Of a DNA stretch of 64,000 nucleotides, positions 26,501-34,083 are shown piece after piece. Source of the DNA: Bdellovibrionia bacterium (GTDB taxonomy: Bacteria; Bdellovibrionota; Bdellovibrionia; Bdellovibrionales; JAGQZY01); NCBI GenBank assembly GCA_030427805.1, contig JAUICP010000003.1, positions 257,758-321,757 of the forward strand. The letters run 5' to 3'. A program made the translations under genes and the position numbers. Every line of letters begins with the position of its first letter. Position 1 is the first letter of the stretch. The notes beneath the pieces were generated by a model. The model was not told the origin of the DNA and ran no database searches. It saw only the letters and a list, made by a program, of their open reading frames with translations.

Positions 26501-26571
26501 TCTAAAAGGCGAATATGCCACTCCCCTCCCCCTTCGGGCCTTAAAATCACTTTCTTAGATGAATATCCCAC
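23512..26571 (-). CDS. three-domain protein with Asp/Asn beta-hydroxylase-like core
   Basis: The 1019-aa protein has three parts. Residues 1-305 are an unnamed domain shared with the 304-aa neighbour. About 320-515 is an aspartyl/asparaginyl beta-hydroxylase-like cupin: KVHRDSP supplies the iron ligands His436 and Asp438, HYVENN supplies His493, and QNRIHMII supplies the 2-oxoglutarate-binding Arg503. About 560-1019 is a Rossmann-like region (FVLIVGAGSFFFEVYHF; FATVCAGFKGATALYQYF; KSFIVDYSQKALEFF) that looks nucleotide- or SAM-binding but has no clear family. Known chemistry of the core is Fe(II)/2-oxoglutarate-dependent hydroxylation. No signal peptide, so cytoplasmic. The GTG start is the only one that aligns with the paralogue's start. 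It opens a four-gene operon. Confidence 0.72.
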   Translation of the reverse strand: MGYSSKKVILRPEGGGEWHIRLLDNPFVEEWLQHLERCIELDPKPQLYNKDVLEKDPFIPTKPEVIERLNSALEELNRDFNFNCPLKAHKDMDRDTTNALHRAFTTAFLTKNRWQMDGEPQFEVPPEKMDRFSFLTEEINFGVHDFENFLYPNERSEQMSQFAPRHVYNLMLLEFNNKDHTNQTRNDMFRMIKEEHYKYFSTEHNVFIKIDILGKDHLQAFLDKDDPRSWDVTHNLIYTGGIEIDPYKGRTFFKKSSIFKEWLSSYDLEPSESICGYMPIGDIEKRDRWVPLRESTKIEIVEAKEDFKEIKYFYFPELIEHLEVHPYLDLKVEFDHEACFKEAEALLDEYVVHRGQEFSEDEARWMSLPLRAYQGRKENTLFHTEYTDSDDPYYALTEVAVECPETLKFIESLTNIDSCKRIRFMLLEPGAKIKVHRDSPDGSPCLSLNIALNMPEGCEFVIGTDKDGNHNRYTEKIPMTAGSVMLINVGNYHYVENNSEQNRIHMIIDGPTYIDRQRLIQLAEEQNQFPSPKARVQRLINKVATSGRSWEQIENYRTEWYRHSMDRDILAELFQIVITVPEVELNADELKKSLNNFSYASLFPLHHKTVKESQLDQFLKDIPENDERFVLIVGAGSFFFEVYHFCYEVLRTFARMESQDVGLCGHIMNRGREKLPFLHEQFAILDIRKYRQWSQPSFGLPEKFYDFEMTGFEVSPENVHDDYTPLWLKPTCDKSIKSGRASLATEVIHRSLESGRDVINLGGDLRKTKDFSYPRDINGPNFKRVIEHCEKKWKSETEVIYFFNNEDMRLPQLEGFEPNTFATVCAGFKGATALYQYFQGRAPAKSFIVDYSQKALEFFKEAYQKTSRAELKEHFLAWGVESSSFDYHLNRVITESFDSSEEAFWASMGHLAQSRFLNLDLMTSFEELTKGISPGDRLLFWTSNPWNTSSVYFRYSREEVERLYQDFARSLAKALDADCYQHTYHQELIFKRNDEILGFATDGCRAGLIQDFEDFQLLK

Positions 26572-26584
26572 CCCAATATTCTAG

Positions 26585-26599
26585 AGGTGCCAGGCACCT
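26585..26599. repeat. short odd palindrome AGGTGCC-A-GGCACCT
   Basis: A perfect 7-bp inverted repeat with a single central A lies 14 nt upstream of the 1019-aa gene and downstream of the yggU-like gene. A second, different palindrome with the same one-base centre lies on the other side of yggU (26937-26959). Palindromes of this style resemble REP-type elements, but one copy each is too few to claim that. Confidence 0.55.
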
Positions 26600-26636
26600 G
26601 ATGGTAGCACACACGCATTATTTTTATGGGTTTTTC

Positions 26637-26861
26637 TCAATTATCGGGGATCTCAAAGACTTTGAGCTTGGACTTTGCTCCGCGCACCAAGTTTATGGTC
26701 GAAGGTGGCCTGTTGAAGTAATCCGCCAAAATTTCTAGGACTCGTTTATTAGCCTTCCCATCGACCGGAGGAGTATTAACTCTCACGACATACTCGACCT
26801 CAGAGAGCTTCTCGATCCCTTCTTTTTTACTTCGAGTTTTCACCTGCACATTTATTTTCAT
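26637..26861 (-). CDS. yggU: DUF167 / YggU family protein
   Basis: The 74-aa protein matches the small YggU/DUF167 family: VQVKTRSKKEGIEKL, then the conserved VRVNTPPVDGKANKRVLEIL block and the closing INLVRGAKSKLKVFEI. The family is a compact alpha/beta fold of unknown function that is widespread and often near pyrroline reductase or ribosomal-protein genes. Here it sits alone between two palindromes, upstream of the hydroxylase operon on the same strand. The ATG at 26861 is preceded by AGGAAG-like sequence. Confidence 0.9.
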   Translation of the reverse strand: MKINVQVKTRSKKEGIEKLSEVEYVVRVNTPPVDGKANKRVLEILADYFNRPPSTINLVRGAKSKLKVFEIPDN

Positions 26862-26936
26862 AGGGTAGAAGCTTCCTTTTGGTAGCTAGTATGCATCATA
26901 CACGGGCAAAATACCAGCTTCGATTGGTTAAAGAAG

Positions 26937-26959
26937 AACTGGGGTCAATGACCCCAGTT
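26937..26959 (-). terminator. palindromic stem-loop AACTGGGGTCA-A-TGACCCCAGTT
   Basis: An 11-bp perfect inverted repeat with a one-base centre lies downstream of the 57-aa gene. On the minus strand the stem is followed by a pyrimidine-rich TTCTTTAA, so it could terminate that transcript. Its odd-centred palindromic form, like the one at 26585-26599, also suggests a REP-like origin. Confidence 0.55.
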
Positions 26960-26983
26960 TGTGAATAAAACGATCTTCCTACG

Positions 26984-27157
26984 CTATGAACCTCCTTGCT
27001 TAAAATACTTGGTCTTATATTTAGAGCCTTTTAAAAAACAAGAAGACTCATTTTTTTTGATACGGAATTCTTTGTGGTCCTTAGAGTCCTTGATAGACTC
27101 ATAAGTCGCTGGCGCAACAGAGACAATGACTGCTGCGAGCAAAGCACTATGATTCAT
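26984..27157 (-). CDS. 57-aa small exported protein, too short for the ORF track
   Basis: Reading the minus strand from the ATG at 27157 gives MNHSALLAAVIVSVAPATYE, a short signal-peptide-like start, then a lysine-rich tail (DSKDHKEFRIKKNESS, KYKTKYFKQGGS) and a TAG stop. A strong ribosome binding site (AAGGAG, 7 nt spacing) precedes it. It lies 50 nt after the 114-aa gene on the same strand and before a stem-loop, consistent with a small two-gene transcript. No family recognised; a single Cys near residue 40 is the only notable residue. Confidence 0.6.
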   Translation of the reverse strand: MNHSALLAAVIVSVAPATYESIKDSKDHKEFRIKKNESSCFLKGSKYKTKYFKQGGS

Positions 27158-27207
27158 AATTAGCTCCTTGCTAAATGTTCAAAAACAAAAATGAAATGAT
27201 TTGAAAC

Positions 27208-27552
27208 TTAGGCGCGAGCCGGTGGTCCCCGAATATAGGGAAGAAAGAGAGTCAGCTTTGATAAAATCGGAAGATGTGAATCAGGGTCTTCATTCTTAAC
27301 GCATTCTTTGGTCGTAGAATCAGAAAATTCTAAATAAAGTTTTTCGAATGAATCAGTTTGATCTTCTTCCAGAAAAAGTTCGTCAAGCAGCACAAAATGA
27401 TTTACGTCGGTCTTTTGGGTAAAGCTTGCAGAGTGGCCCTTTTCGATAGAAGTGGAGGAGAAATCACTTTGAAGTGAGGGATTCAAAGCTCTCAAAATAA
27501 GAAGAAAGGATAGAATGTTTAAAGTTAACAAAATCCTCTGCATAGGATTCAT
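27208..27552 (-). CDS. small membrane-anchored or exported protein, unknown function
   Basis: The 114-aa protein has one hydrophobic N-terminal segment (ILLTLNILSFLLILRAL), then an acidic, low-complexity domain and a hydrophobic C-terminus ending PYIRGPPARA. No lipobox and no clear cleavage site are seen, so it may stay anchored. AGAGG lies 4 nt before the ATG. It is followed by the 57-aa gene on the same strand. No family recognised. Confidence 0.6.
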   Translation of the reverse strand: MNPMQRILLTLNILSFLLILRALNPSLQSDFSSTSIEKGHSASFTQKTDVNHFVLLDELFLEEDQTDSFEKLYLEFSDSTTKECVKNEDPDSHLPILSKLTLFLPYIRGPPARA

Positions 27553-27662
27553 TATCCTCTCAAATTTAAAGTTGTACAGGGGTTATTAACTAACTCACAT
27601 TTTTTTTACATTTCCGAAAGAAGTCTCGGCCATAAGCTAGGCCGTTTGAGAGTGATCGTTCC

Positions 27663-27693
27663 AAAAAAAGAAGGGAGTTCCGAAGAACTCCCT
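27663..27693 (-). terminator. intrinsic terminator of the 27716..28666 gene
   Basis: AGGGAGTTC and GAACTCCCT form a 9-bp stem with a CGAA loop (TTCG on the transcribed strand). The minus-strand transcript then runs into a CTTTTTTTGG tract. This is a textbook intrinsic terminator just after the stop codon of the upstream minus-strand gene. Confidence 0.88.
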
Positions 27694-27715
27694 AGAATGA
27701 AAAGAGGGATTGGGA

Positions 27716-28666
27716 TTAAAAGCTGATGTGAACGGCTTGAAGGTCGAGTCTACGGCTGTCGTCGCTCGCATCAGACACATTGACTAGGATTTCCAAGTAA
27801 CCGTTATCAAGCATTTCTTGAGTAACGGTAAGATGGACGATAATAAGGTGGGAGGCTAAACCCTGGGCGAAAAGTTGCTGGACTTGGTAGTCCACTTCCA
27901 TATTCATGTTATTTAAGAACCTGTAATTGAAATCTGTTTGTTTAGCAGATCGGTGCTGAAACAAGACTTGAACTTCATCACCCGCCTGAAGTTCTGCACT
28001 TCGCGCTTGGGAATCAAAAAAGACCTGCCCATTATAATTCAATACAGGTTTTGATAATTGCAAATGAGACCCAATAATAGAACTCAAAGTTCTCAACATC
28101 ATGGCAGTCTCGCCCAGTACGTCACAAGTCGTTTCAATTTCCAGAGAGCGAAGATCTTGAACAAACTCATAAATCTCTTCAGTTGTTCGCGTCTGTAAAG
28201 CACCTGCGATCCATTTACTTGAAACGTAAAGGGCGCGACAATTGTTGTTTTCTAAGTTCGAGATATACTCAGAGCGAAGTCTCTCCAGGTCGGCTTGCGG
28301 AGGGACACCTGTGCCAGAAGGATATTTTCCGGCATACTCAATACTCTCGTCAGCGTTGTTAATATGCTGTTCACGGGTCAGGCTAGAGCCAGCGACAGTT
28401 TCTTCGGGAGAGTCAGTTTCTTCAACCAACTCTTGGGATACTTCCTCGAGTGCAGCCTCTGCATTTTCTTCTTCTACAGGCCCAGCTTGAAGACCTTCTT
28501 CAACGGCGGCATCAATTCCTGCGGCGAGTGAGTCATCGGTCCCAGCAAAATCAGCGGCGACATCGATGCCCGGGTAGTTTGAGTAATCTGTTTCTACTTC
28601 GTTTTCTGCCAAGGCGAGACTTGTGAACAATAGTAGAGATAATGTGATAATGAGTCGTTTAGTCAT
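27716..28666 (-). CDS. exported acidic protein of unknown function
   Basis: The 316-aa protein starts with a signal peptide MTKRLIITLSLLLFTSLALA. Residues 21-95 are strongly acidic and low-complexity. A helical domain (about 95-200) with two cysteines follows. The C-terminal 110 residues look beta-rich (QVLFQHRSAKQTDFNYRF, LQAVHISF). It is monocistronic: a long upstream gap and a strong terminator at 27663-27693 bracket it. I do not recognise a family. The acidic N-terminus could bind cations or keep the protein soluble in the periplasm. Confidence 0.72.
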   Translation of the reverse strand: MTKRLIITLSLLLFTSLALAENEVETDYSNYPGIDVAADFAGTDDSLAAGIDAAVEEGLQAGPVEEENAEAALEEVSQELVEETDSPEETVAGSSLTREQHINNADESIEYAGKYPSGTGVPPQADLERLRSEYISNLENNNCRALYVSSKWIAGALQTRTTEEIYEFVQDLRSLEIETTCDVLGETAMMLRTLSSIIGSHLQLSKPVLNYNGQVFFDSQARSAELQAGDEVQVLFQHRSAKQTDFNYRFLNNMNMEVDYQVQQLFAQGLASHLIIVHLTVTQEMLDNGYLEILVNVSDASDDSRRLDLQAVHISF

Positions 28667-28866
28667 TTTGGTTTCCTTTCTTAAGTGACTAACAACCCAA
28701 CCCTAGTTTTCTTCCCTTGCGAGAAGCCCTTGTTTCGAAAAAGAGAATACAAGATCCCCCTTTCCAGAAACAGGTTGATTAAATTAATTTTTTAGGTATT
28801 TGTTAACTTTTAAGTTAATTTCGTAAGCTATTGATATGACTTGATATTTCACCCGAGCCCAGGCTC

Positions 28867-29736
28867 TCAATGAAGAAATTCCGCCAAAGAAGGATAATCA
28901 ATATCACAATGACCACCTTTTCGAGGCATCCACTGGACCTGTGCGCCTCCCTTTAGAAGACGATCCACTAAAATCTCTGATCCCTTCATGCAGCCCCAAG
29001 GATCTTTCTCTCCACAGCTTAAGTAAAACTCAGGAGAGTTCTCCGATGCTGAATAGGTCTTGGCCCTAAAGAGTGGGTCATTGAGTTCCCAGATTTCATT
29101 TGTTGGATAAAATTCTTTTGAAAATTTCCACAACATAAAGGCTCTCTTAAGACTGGTACTACTTTTTAAGTAATAGCTTAAAATTGAAAATAAACTTTCG
29201 TGGGGCGAAACCGCTGCCAAAGGAGGGCAAAGTGCTACCGCTTTCGAATACACAGCCGTCCCTTTCAAAGCCTCGATAAGAGTATTAAGGCCTCCCATAG
29301 AAATTCCGGCAATCATCTTTTTTGGACGTTTCTCCCCGAGCTCTTCTTCGACCCTTGGAATCACGTGATCATGCAAAATTTTATGAAGCCCGCCGTGATC
29401 GTCCGATTTGTTTTCTGTCAACAACCACAATTTTCCAAAAGAAAGAGAAACAACGACCGGCGGATCTATTGACTGCGCCCGCCACTCTTCATAAAGCCTA
29501 CCCGTGTGATAGGTTTTATCATTCCACCAAGTTTCATTACCATTGCGCGCGTGGAGATAGATAAGGAGACTCTTGTTTGCACTCCCTCGATATCGATTTA
29601 TACAGAAGGCCCAGGGCATCGGCGTTGATTCTTTAAAACAACTCATCTCAACTCCATCGACAGGAGTCGGAATATACTCTCCAGCTCGAGCCTGCTGAAG
29701 CCCTAAAAAGACAATAATAAAAAAGGCCATTTTCAT
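28867..29736 (-). CDS. exported alpha/beta-hydrolase, esterase-like
   Basis: The protein of about 289 aa has a signal peptide (MKMAFFIIVFLGLQQARA) and an esterase D/PHB-depolymerase-like hydrolase domain. The nucleophile elbow is GISMGG, the acid is likely in CGEKDPWG, and the histidine is in KGGHCDIDY near the C-terminus. LLIYLHARNGNETWW probably forms the oxyanion-hole strand. The substrate is probably an ester in the periplasm or outside the cell. The track start at 29772 is TTG; the ATG at 29736, or the one at 29730 with AAGG 8 nt upstream, is better. Both start codons and the Shine-Dalgarno sequence lie inside a stable hairpin (29723-29742). It is 41 nt downstream of the next minus-strand gene. 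Confidence 0.78.
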   Translation of the reverse strand: MKMAFFIIVFLGLQQARAGEYIPTPVDGVEMSCFKESTPMPWAFCINRYRGSANKSLLIYLHARNGNETWWNDKTYHTGRLYEEWRAQSIDPPVVVSLSFGKLWLLTENKSDDHGGLHKILHDHVIPRVEEELGEKRPKKMIAGISMGGLNTLIEALKGTAVYSKAVALCPPLAAVSPHESLFSILSYYLKSSTSLKRAFMLWKFSKEFYPTNEIWELNDPLFRAKTYSASENSPEFYLSCGEKDPWGCMKGSEILVDRLLKGGAQVQWMPRKGGHCDIDYPSLAEFLH

Positions 29737-29742
29737 GGCCTT
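29723..29742 (-). promoter_or_regulatory. RBS- and start-codon-occluding hairpin with GNRA loop
   Basis: On the minus-strand RNA, AAGGCCAU-GAAA-AUGGCCUU forms a perfect 8-bp stem closed by a GAAA tetraloop. The 5' arm contains the AAGG Shine-Dalgarno candidate; the loop and 3' arm contain the two candidate ATGs of the esterase gene. Folding would block initiation. Regulation (coupling, temperature or a trans factor) is inferred. Confidence 0.6.
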
Positions 29743-29777
29743 AAAGATTTCAATATTTAAAAAGAGTGTCAACTCAG

Positions 29778-31178
29778 CTACATACTTTTTCGAGCCAAGC
29801 AGAGCTCATAGATCGCCTGGTCACTCACAGGAGTCACCTGATCTTGTCCAAACACAAGCGCATCATTCCGCTCCGCCCGTCTCAAAGCCGAGTAGAATAC
29901 ATGGCTGCGAATGTCTTTACATTTGTCCGAAGAAGAAAATGAACGTGTCAGCCCATGTAGATAACTCACTTGAGTATCTCGTAACCCATCTTCAACGAGG
30001 TCCCAAATAAGGAGTTCACATGGACTCCCAGATCTTTGCCCACCTTGCTTTTGCTGGGTCGAAACCGCAGATATTTTTGAAAATTGAAAGTCATCATCAG
30101 TACAGCTACTAGCGGCGACCAACATGGTTTTCGCCATCAATCCATCGGGAATATGATTTGGACAGCCCGCTGCGCTTGAGTCTAAACTGAGGAACGATCC
30201 CGATTTAGATTCACAGAGTTCAGCCATCTTTAAAACAAAACCTGAGTTTTCAGCCGTTACGAACTCATACTCGAGAGTGCGAATGCCATTAATAACATCG
30301 GCAGCGAATGTTTCACTTTCTCCAAAGTGAAACGTTAACGAAAGAGGTCCGGCCACTTCGCCGGCTTCATCGTGAACGCGAATGGGACCGGCAACGAGTT
30401 CTCTACTGCCTGAGAAATCCACCTTGTAGACATTTAAATCGAGAGCGAATTCTTTATTCTCAGGAAGATCCTCCTTGGCAACCGTCACTACGTGATTGAT
30501 CGATGGATAGTTAGGATCAGCAGGGTTAGATACGTATTGAACTCCGAGAGAGGTCGGTTCCACGACCTTAATTTCGGGAGCGGCAACGTCTTCTTCTTCG
30601 ACGACATCGATTAATTGACCGACATGTTTGGTAATCCCCGCGGAGTCTTTAACGTTTGTACAACTGAGTACGAAATGTCTAAAAACACTGGACTGAAAAC
30701 CAATGCTAAAATGCACATAACTCTTCTTATTGCCATTATCATTAGATGAGGCATTGGTCTGCGACACCTGAAGTTTTCGTAGGCGACCTAACTCAAATTC
30801 GATATCGCTGGCTTGATTCGAATCGTCGGTATCAAAAACAATTGCGCAGTAGCTGGCATTCTCTTCGAGTTCAAGGGGATTAATTACTTTTTGCTCTTGG
30901 TAGGTTTTAGAAAAAACGCGTAAGGTTCTCTCGTATTGGGTTCCTTCGGCGACTTTAGTGTCTATAAAGTCTTGGTCTGTAAACTCAAGAGGAGCTTTTA
31001 AGTAGTATTCTTTAGACGTAATATCGTCCATATCGATCGTAGCAAGGCCACCATCGAGAGCTTCCTTAACTCCATCGTCAAAAACGGGATCTCTAGGCGC
31101 AAAATCTTCCATAGGATCTTCAGTACAGGCCAGAAGCGAAAAGGATAGGACCATTAATAACAGTATCGAATTTTTCAC
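29778..31178 (-). CDS. lipoprotein of unknown function, 466 aa
   Basis: From the GTG at 31178 the protein starts MKNSILLLMVLSFSLLAC, a compact lipoprotein signal. GGGGAG lies 6 nt upstream, so I prefer this start to the track's 31313, which would add 45 residues without export features. An acidic linker (TEDPMEDFAPRDP) follows. Beta-rich domains occupy about 50-350, and two Cys-containing segments lie near residues 315-370 (LCESKSG, SSAAGCPN, SSCTDDD). No family recognised. It precedes the esterase gene by 41 nt and is probably cotranscribed with it. Confidence 0.72.
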   Translation of the reverse strand: MKNSILLLMVLSFSLLACTEDPMEDFAPRDPVFDDGVKEALDGGLATIDMDDITSKEYYLKAPLEFTDQDFIDTKVAEGTQYERTLRVFSKTYQEQKVINPLELEENASYCAIVFDTDDSNQASDIEFELGRLRKLQVSQTNASSNDNGNKKSYVHFSIGFQSSVFRHFVLSCTNVKDSAGITKHVGQLIDVVEEEDVAAPEIKVVEPTSLGVQYVSNPADPNYPSINHVVTVAKEDLPENKEFALDLNVYKVDFSGSRELVAGPIRVHDEAGEVAGPLSLTFHFGESETFAADVINGIRTLEYEFVTAENSGFVLKMAELCESKSGSFLSLDSSAAGCPNHIPDGLMAKTMLVAASSCTDDDFQFSKISAVSTQQKQGGQRSGSPCELLIWDLVEDGLRDTQVSYLHGLTRSFSSSDKCKDIRSHVFYSALRRAERNDALVFGQDQVTPVSDQAIYELCLARKSM

Positions 31179-31421
31179 AAACAACTCCCCGAAAGCCATT
31201 ACCCCTAGCTTTCGTCGCCAGGGATACCCCGGGCGAACTCCCCTGTAAACGGAATCTCGGTATCGATTTGTAAAAGTCGATCCAGATGAATTAATTTCTA
31301 GGGCCAGGGACAATTATTGGCCATATTCGAAAGAGGATGAGAAGATCGTCTCATTATGATAAACTAAATATGAGTAAATTCACTTTGACATCAATCTCTC
31401 GTTTTAAAACAGGTCACGTCC

Positions 31422-31427
31422 TATAAT
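31422..31427 (+). promoter_or_regulatory. candidate -10 box TATAAT for the metalloprotease-like gene
   Basis: A perfect TATAAT lies 36 nt before the ATG at 31464, in the divergent spacer. The -35 position (CTCGTT) is poor. A good TTGACA occurs further upstream but with a spacer of about 31 nt, too long for a classical sigma-70 promoter. Weak or activated promoter is inferred. Confidence 0.4.
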
Positions 31428-31463
31428 GTAGAAGGAAGTGATAGGTTATAGAAATAGAGTGAG

Positions 31464-32957
31464 ATGATGTTAAAAAATCCAATTTGGCAGTTTGTTGCCT
31501 TTATCATTTTAGTTTTTCCTTTCCTATCCAATGCGCAAAACTTTACGGCTCAAGCTTTTTGCGAAAACCCCTACCTATTTATCTGCGAAACCGACCCCGT
31601 ACTCCCTGAGCAGAACCCTGGCCGGCAACGAATGCTTGAGATCATTCAAAATTTGAGGCAACAGTACCCAAGCGTTGATACCTTCGTAAAAAACAATCTT
31701 TCAAATCCAATTACCGACGAGGAATTACAAAATTTCGGCAATCTCTTTGAATCGGCAGTGATGCGAGCCGAGGCCAATGCTTGGAACACTTTTGCCGGAA
31801 CCGCTTTTTTTGACAACTTCAGCCACGAATTCATTATCAACAAGACATTTAACGAAGAGGACGGACAGAGAATTGCGGGACTTGGCACCCGTCCGAGTGA
31901 AGTCATTGGACAACTCCCCGACTCACACTTAAGACGCTATATGAACACTCTGCTCGTCCACAGCGAATTATCAACGAGTGGTGAATATTCTCGAGTCAAA
32001 AATCTAGATCCTTTTTTGGCTCAGGTCACCAGCGATTTTATGGGTGGCGATTTCAGTCCCATCTCTATGTATCGTTTCAACTTAGAGGCTGCTCTCAGTT
32101 CAGAGGTCGATCAAATGGCTGCGGGAATGCACGGGACCTTGCAAACTCAATTTACTGAACGACGGGAACGAATGGCAACATACTTGCGAGAAAATGCTCC
32201 ACCCGAATTGCGAGACACTATGCTCGCTCGGCTCAACGCTCAAAATCTTATTATTACCGATCCGAGTCGCCGCAGCCAATGGCAAAGGTGCTATGCCGGC
32301 CATGCCTTTGGTGGCTACAACGGTTTTCAAGATGGTAACCATATCGAATACTGTCCTGGGCATGCCCTTCGCCATCAAAGCGACCCTTTTCACGAGCACT
32401 GGCTCTTTGCCCACGAAATCGCACACGCATTTGACAGTCAAGACTTGCCGGAGGCCTATAGCAACGTCATCTCTTGTATGAGTAATACCTATGCCAATCG
32501 ACTTCTCAATACTCAAGGTCAACCCATTAGCACGATGGAGGGCGAACCTAGGCAACGGGCTACGACTCGAGTGTCAAGAGAATGGATTGCCGACAGCTTT
32601 GCCGCATCTTTTATGGCCCATGAAATGCGCAACCAAAATGTCAGTCAGACCGAAGCCTTGAGTATTGTACAAAGACAGTATCGCAGTCGATTTTGTCGCG
32701 GCGGAGAGTGGACCGAGGACCACCACGGTGCGCACACGGGCCATCCACCTGATCGAATTCGCCTGGAGGTCTTACTCGCCGGTAATTCAGATATGCAGGC
32801 ATTTTTTGGTTGTAACCGCTTTGCCAATAGCCGCCCACAAAACAACTGCCAGCACTTTAACCCTAATACAGCGAGAGATGGCGAGATCGATGTTCCATCG
32901 TCGACGGATCCTGTCGGCGAAGAAGCGGACCCCGTTTCTCCGACCTTAGAACGTTGA
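31464..32957 (+). CDS. exported zinc-metalloprotease-like protein (HExxH)
   Basis: The 497-aa protein has a signal peptide (IWQFVAFIILVFPFLSNAQ). A helical domain spans about 50-260, and a Cys/His segment (RCYAGHAF, EYCPGH) lies at 275-300. The metalloprotease motif FAHEIAHAFD is at 315-324. About 50 residues on, REWIADSFAASFMAHE supplies Glu373 and a downstream Asp, the pattern of the third zinc ligand in gluzincins. The C-terminus holds more paired cysteines and an acidic tail. The exact peptidase family is not clear to me (an M48- or M13-like arrangement without membrane helices). Likely periplasmic or secreted. ATGATG gives two adjacent start choices. Confidence 0.75.
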   Translation: MMLKNPIWQFVAFIILVFPFLSNAQNFTAQAFCENPYLFICETDPVLPEQNPGRQRMLEIIQNLRQQYPSVDTFVKNNLSNPITDEELQNFGNLFESAVMRAEANAWNTFAGTAFFDNFSHEFIINKTFNEEDGQRIAGLGTRPSEVIGQLPDSHLRRYMNTLLVHSELSTSGEYSRVKNLDPFLAQVTSDFMGGDFSPISMYRFNLEAALSSEVDQMAAGMHGTLQTQFTERRERMATYLRENAPPELRDTMLARLNAQNLIITDPSRRSQWQRCYAGHAFGGYNGFQDGNHIEYCPGHALRHQSDPFHEHWLFAHEIAHAFDSQDLPEAYSNVISCMSNTYANRLLNTQGQPISTMEGEPRQRATTRVSREWIADSFAASFMAHEMRNQNVSQTEALSIVQRQYRSRFCRGGEWTEDHHGAHTGHPPDRIRLEVLLAGNSDMQAFFGCNRFANSRPQNNCQHFNPNTARDGEIDVPSSTDPVGEEADPVSPTLER

Positions 32958-33002
32958 ACTGATGCAATTTAGAGAAAACATAAAATTTGATTGAGATAAA
33001 AG

Positions 33003-33938
33003 TTAACTCATCTCCTTCAGGCGGGAGAGGCGGTCGGCTTCGTTTTTTTGCAACCAAATATCTTTTGAGAGAATTTCGTAGGCCTTGCCAAAGTACTCTT
33101 TAGCCTTGTTTTTTTCACCTTTAATGAGATACAACTCACCAAGCTCTTCATAGGTGTAGCCACTTTCGTCAACGCCACCCGATTCGGCTAATAATTCCGT
33201 CTGAATTTTAAGAGCTTCATCGGTACGATTGAGGAGGCGATAGGTTTTTGCAATACTCCACTTCGCAATCAATACTTGCCCTTTGGCACCAATGTCCTGG
33301 TAATGAGAGAGACCGAGCTCAAACTTTTCTAGTGCTCTTTCATAGTGTTTATCCTGAAAAAGATCCCATCCCATGTTGTTATAAAATACACCAATCCAAC
33401 CGCGAACTTTTTTATCTTCGGACTTCTGAGCTTCTTCAAGACCTTTTTGATTCCACTCCAATTTATCGTTGAGATGACGACTGGAAATCGCAACCATATG
33501 AGCAGCGTCGACCGAATAGAGGTGAGCACCTATCTCGTGACCGAAATTATAGGCCTGTTCAAAAAGTTCGGTGGCTTTTTCTTTTTCACCATTAGAGTTA
33601 AAGGCTCGGCCTCTTTCTAAAAGGTATCTCACTTTTGCCACTGGAGTTTCTTCACTCAGTTGGGGCTCGATTTCATCTAAGACCCAGTGGGCCTCCGAAA
33701 ACTCAGCTCGCAAAGAATGGGTTCGCGCAATTTGAGTTTTGATTTGAAGTCTGTAATCAAGTGGAGCTTTCTTTTCCTGATCCCCATAAAGTTTTTCGAA
33801 CTTCTCTCTCGAATCAAGAGGATTTGAATAGTTCCAAAGCTTATTGATTTCAGGCAAATTCATCGTCACGTCAGACTCTTTCTTGCTACTTACACATGAG
33901 GTACATACAAACACTATTAAAAGAACAAATAATCGCAT
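33003..33938 (-). CDS. TPR-repeat lipoprotein
   Basis: The 311-aa protein starts MRLFVLLIVFVCTSC, a lipobox at residue 15. The rest is tetratricopeptide repeats: AKVRYLLERGRAFNSNGEKE, VFYNNMGWDLFQDKHYERAL, AKWSIAKTYRLLNRTDEAL and LGELYLIKGEKNKAKEYF are successive helical pairs. TPR lipoproteins commonly dock partners in envelope complexes; the partner is unknown. It converges with the metalloprotease-like gene (45-nt gap) and diverges from the S51 peptidase gene. Confidence 0.82.
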   Translation of the reverse strand: MRLFVLLIVFVCTSCVSSKKESDVTMNLPEINKLWNYSNPLDSREKFEKLYGDQEKKAPLDYRLQIKTQIARTHSLRAEFSEAHWVLDEIEPQLSEETPVAKVRYLLERGRAFNSNGEKEKATELFEQAYNFGHEIGAHLYSVDAAHMVAISSRHLNDKLEWNQKGLEEAQKSEDKKVRGWIGVFYNNMGWDLFQDKHYERALEKFELGLSHYQDIGAKGQVLIAKWSIAKTYRLLNRTDEALKIQTELLAESGGVDESGYTYEELGELYLIKGEKNKAKEYFGKAYEILSKDIWLQKNEADRLSRLKEMS

Positions 33939-34083
33939 CCTCTCCCCTAGCCCTGAGCTTTGATTAATTTATCAAGAATCCAGGGCAATGGAAGGTACAG
34001 AGCATCGTTTGATGGGTCCATAAATTCTGCCCCCGAACAGCTTTAGTTTGACTCTCCCCCTTAGATATTGAGTACTAAATAGC

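Noticed and set aside
32100-32555. 151-aa minus-strand ORF inside the metalloprotease-like gene
   Set aside because: Antisense of a gene with signal peptide and HExxH motif; no start signals of its own.
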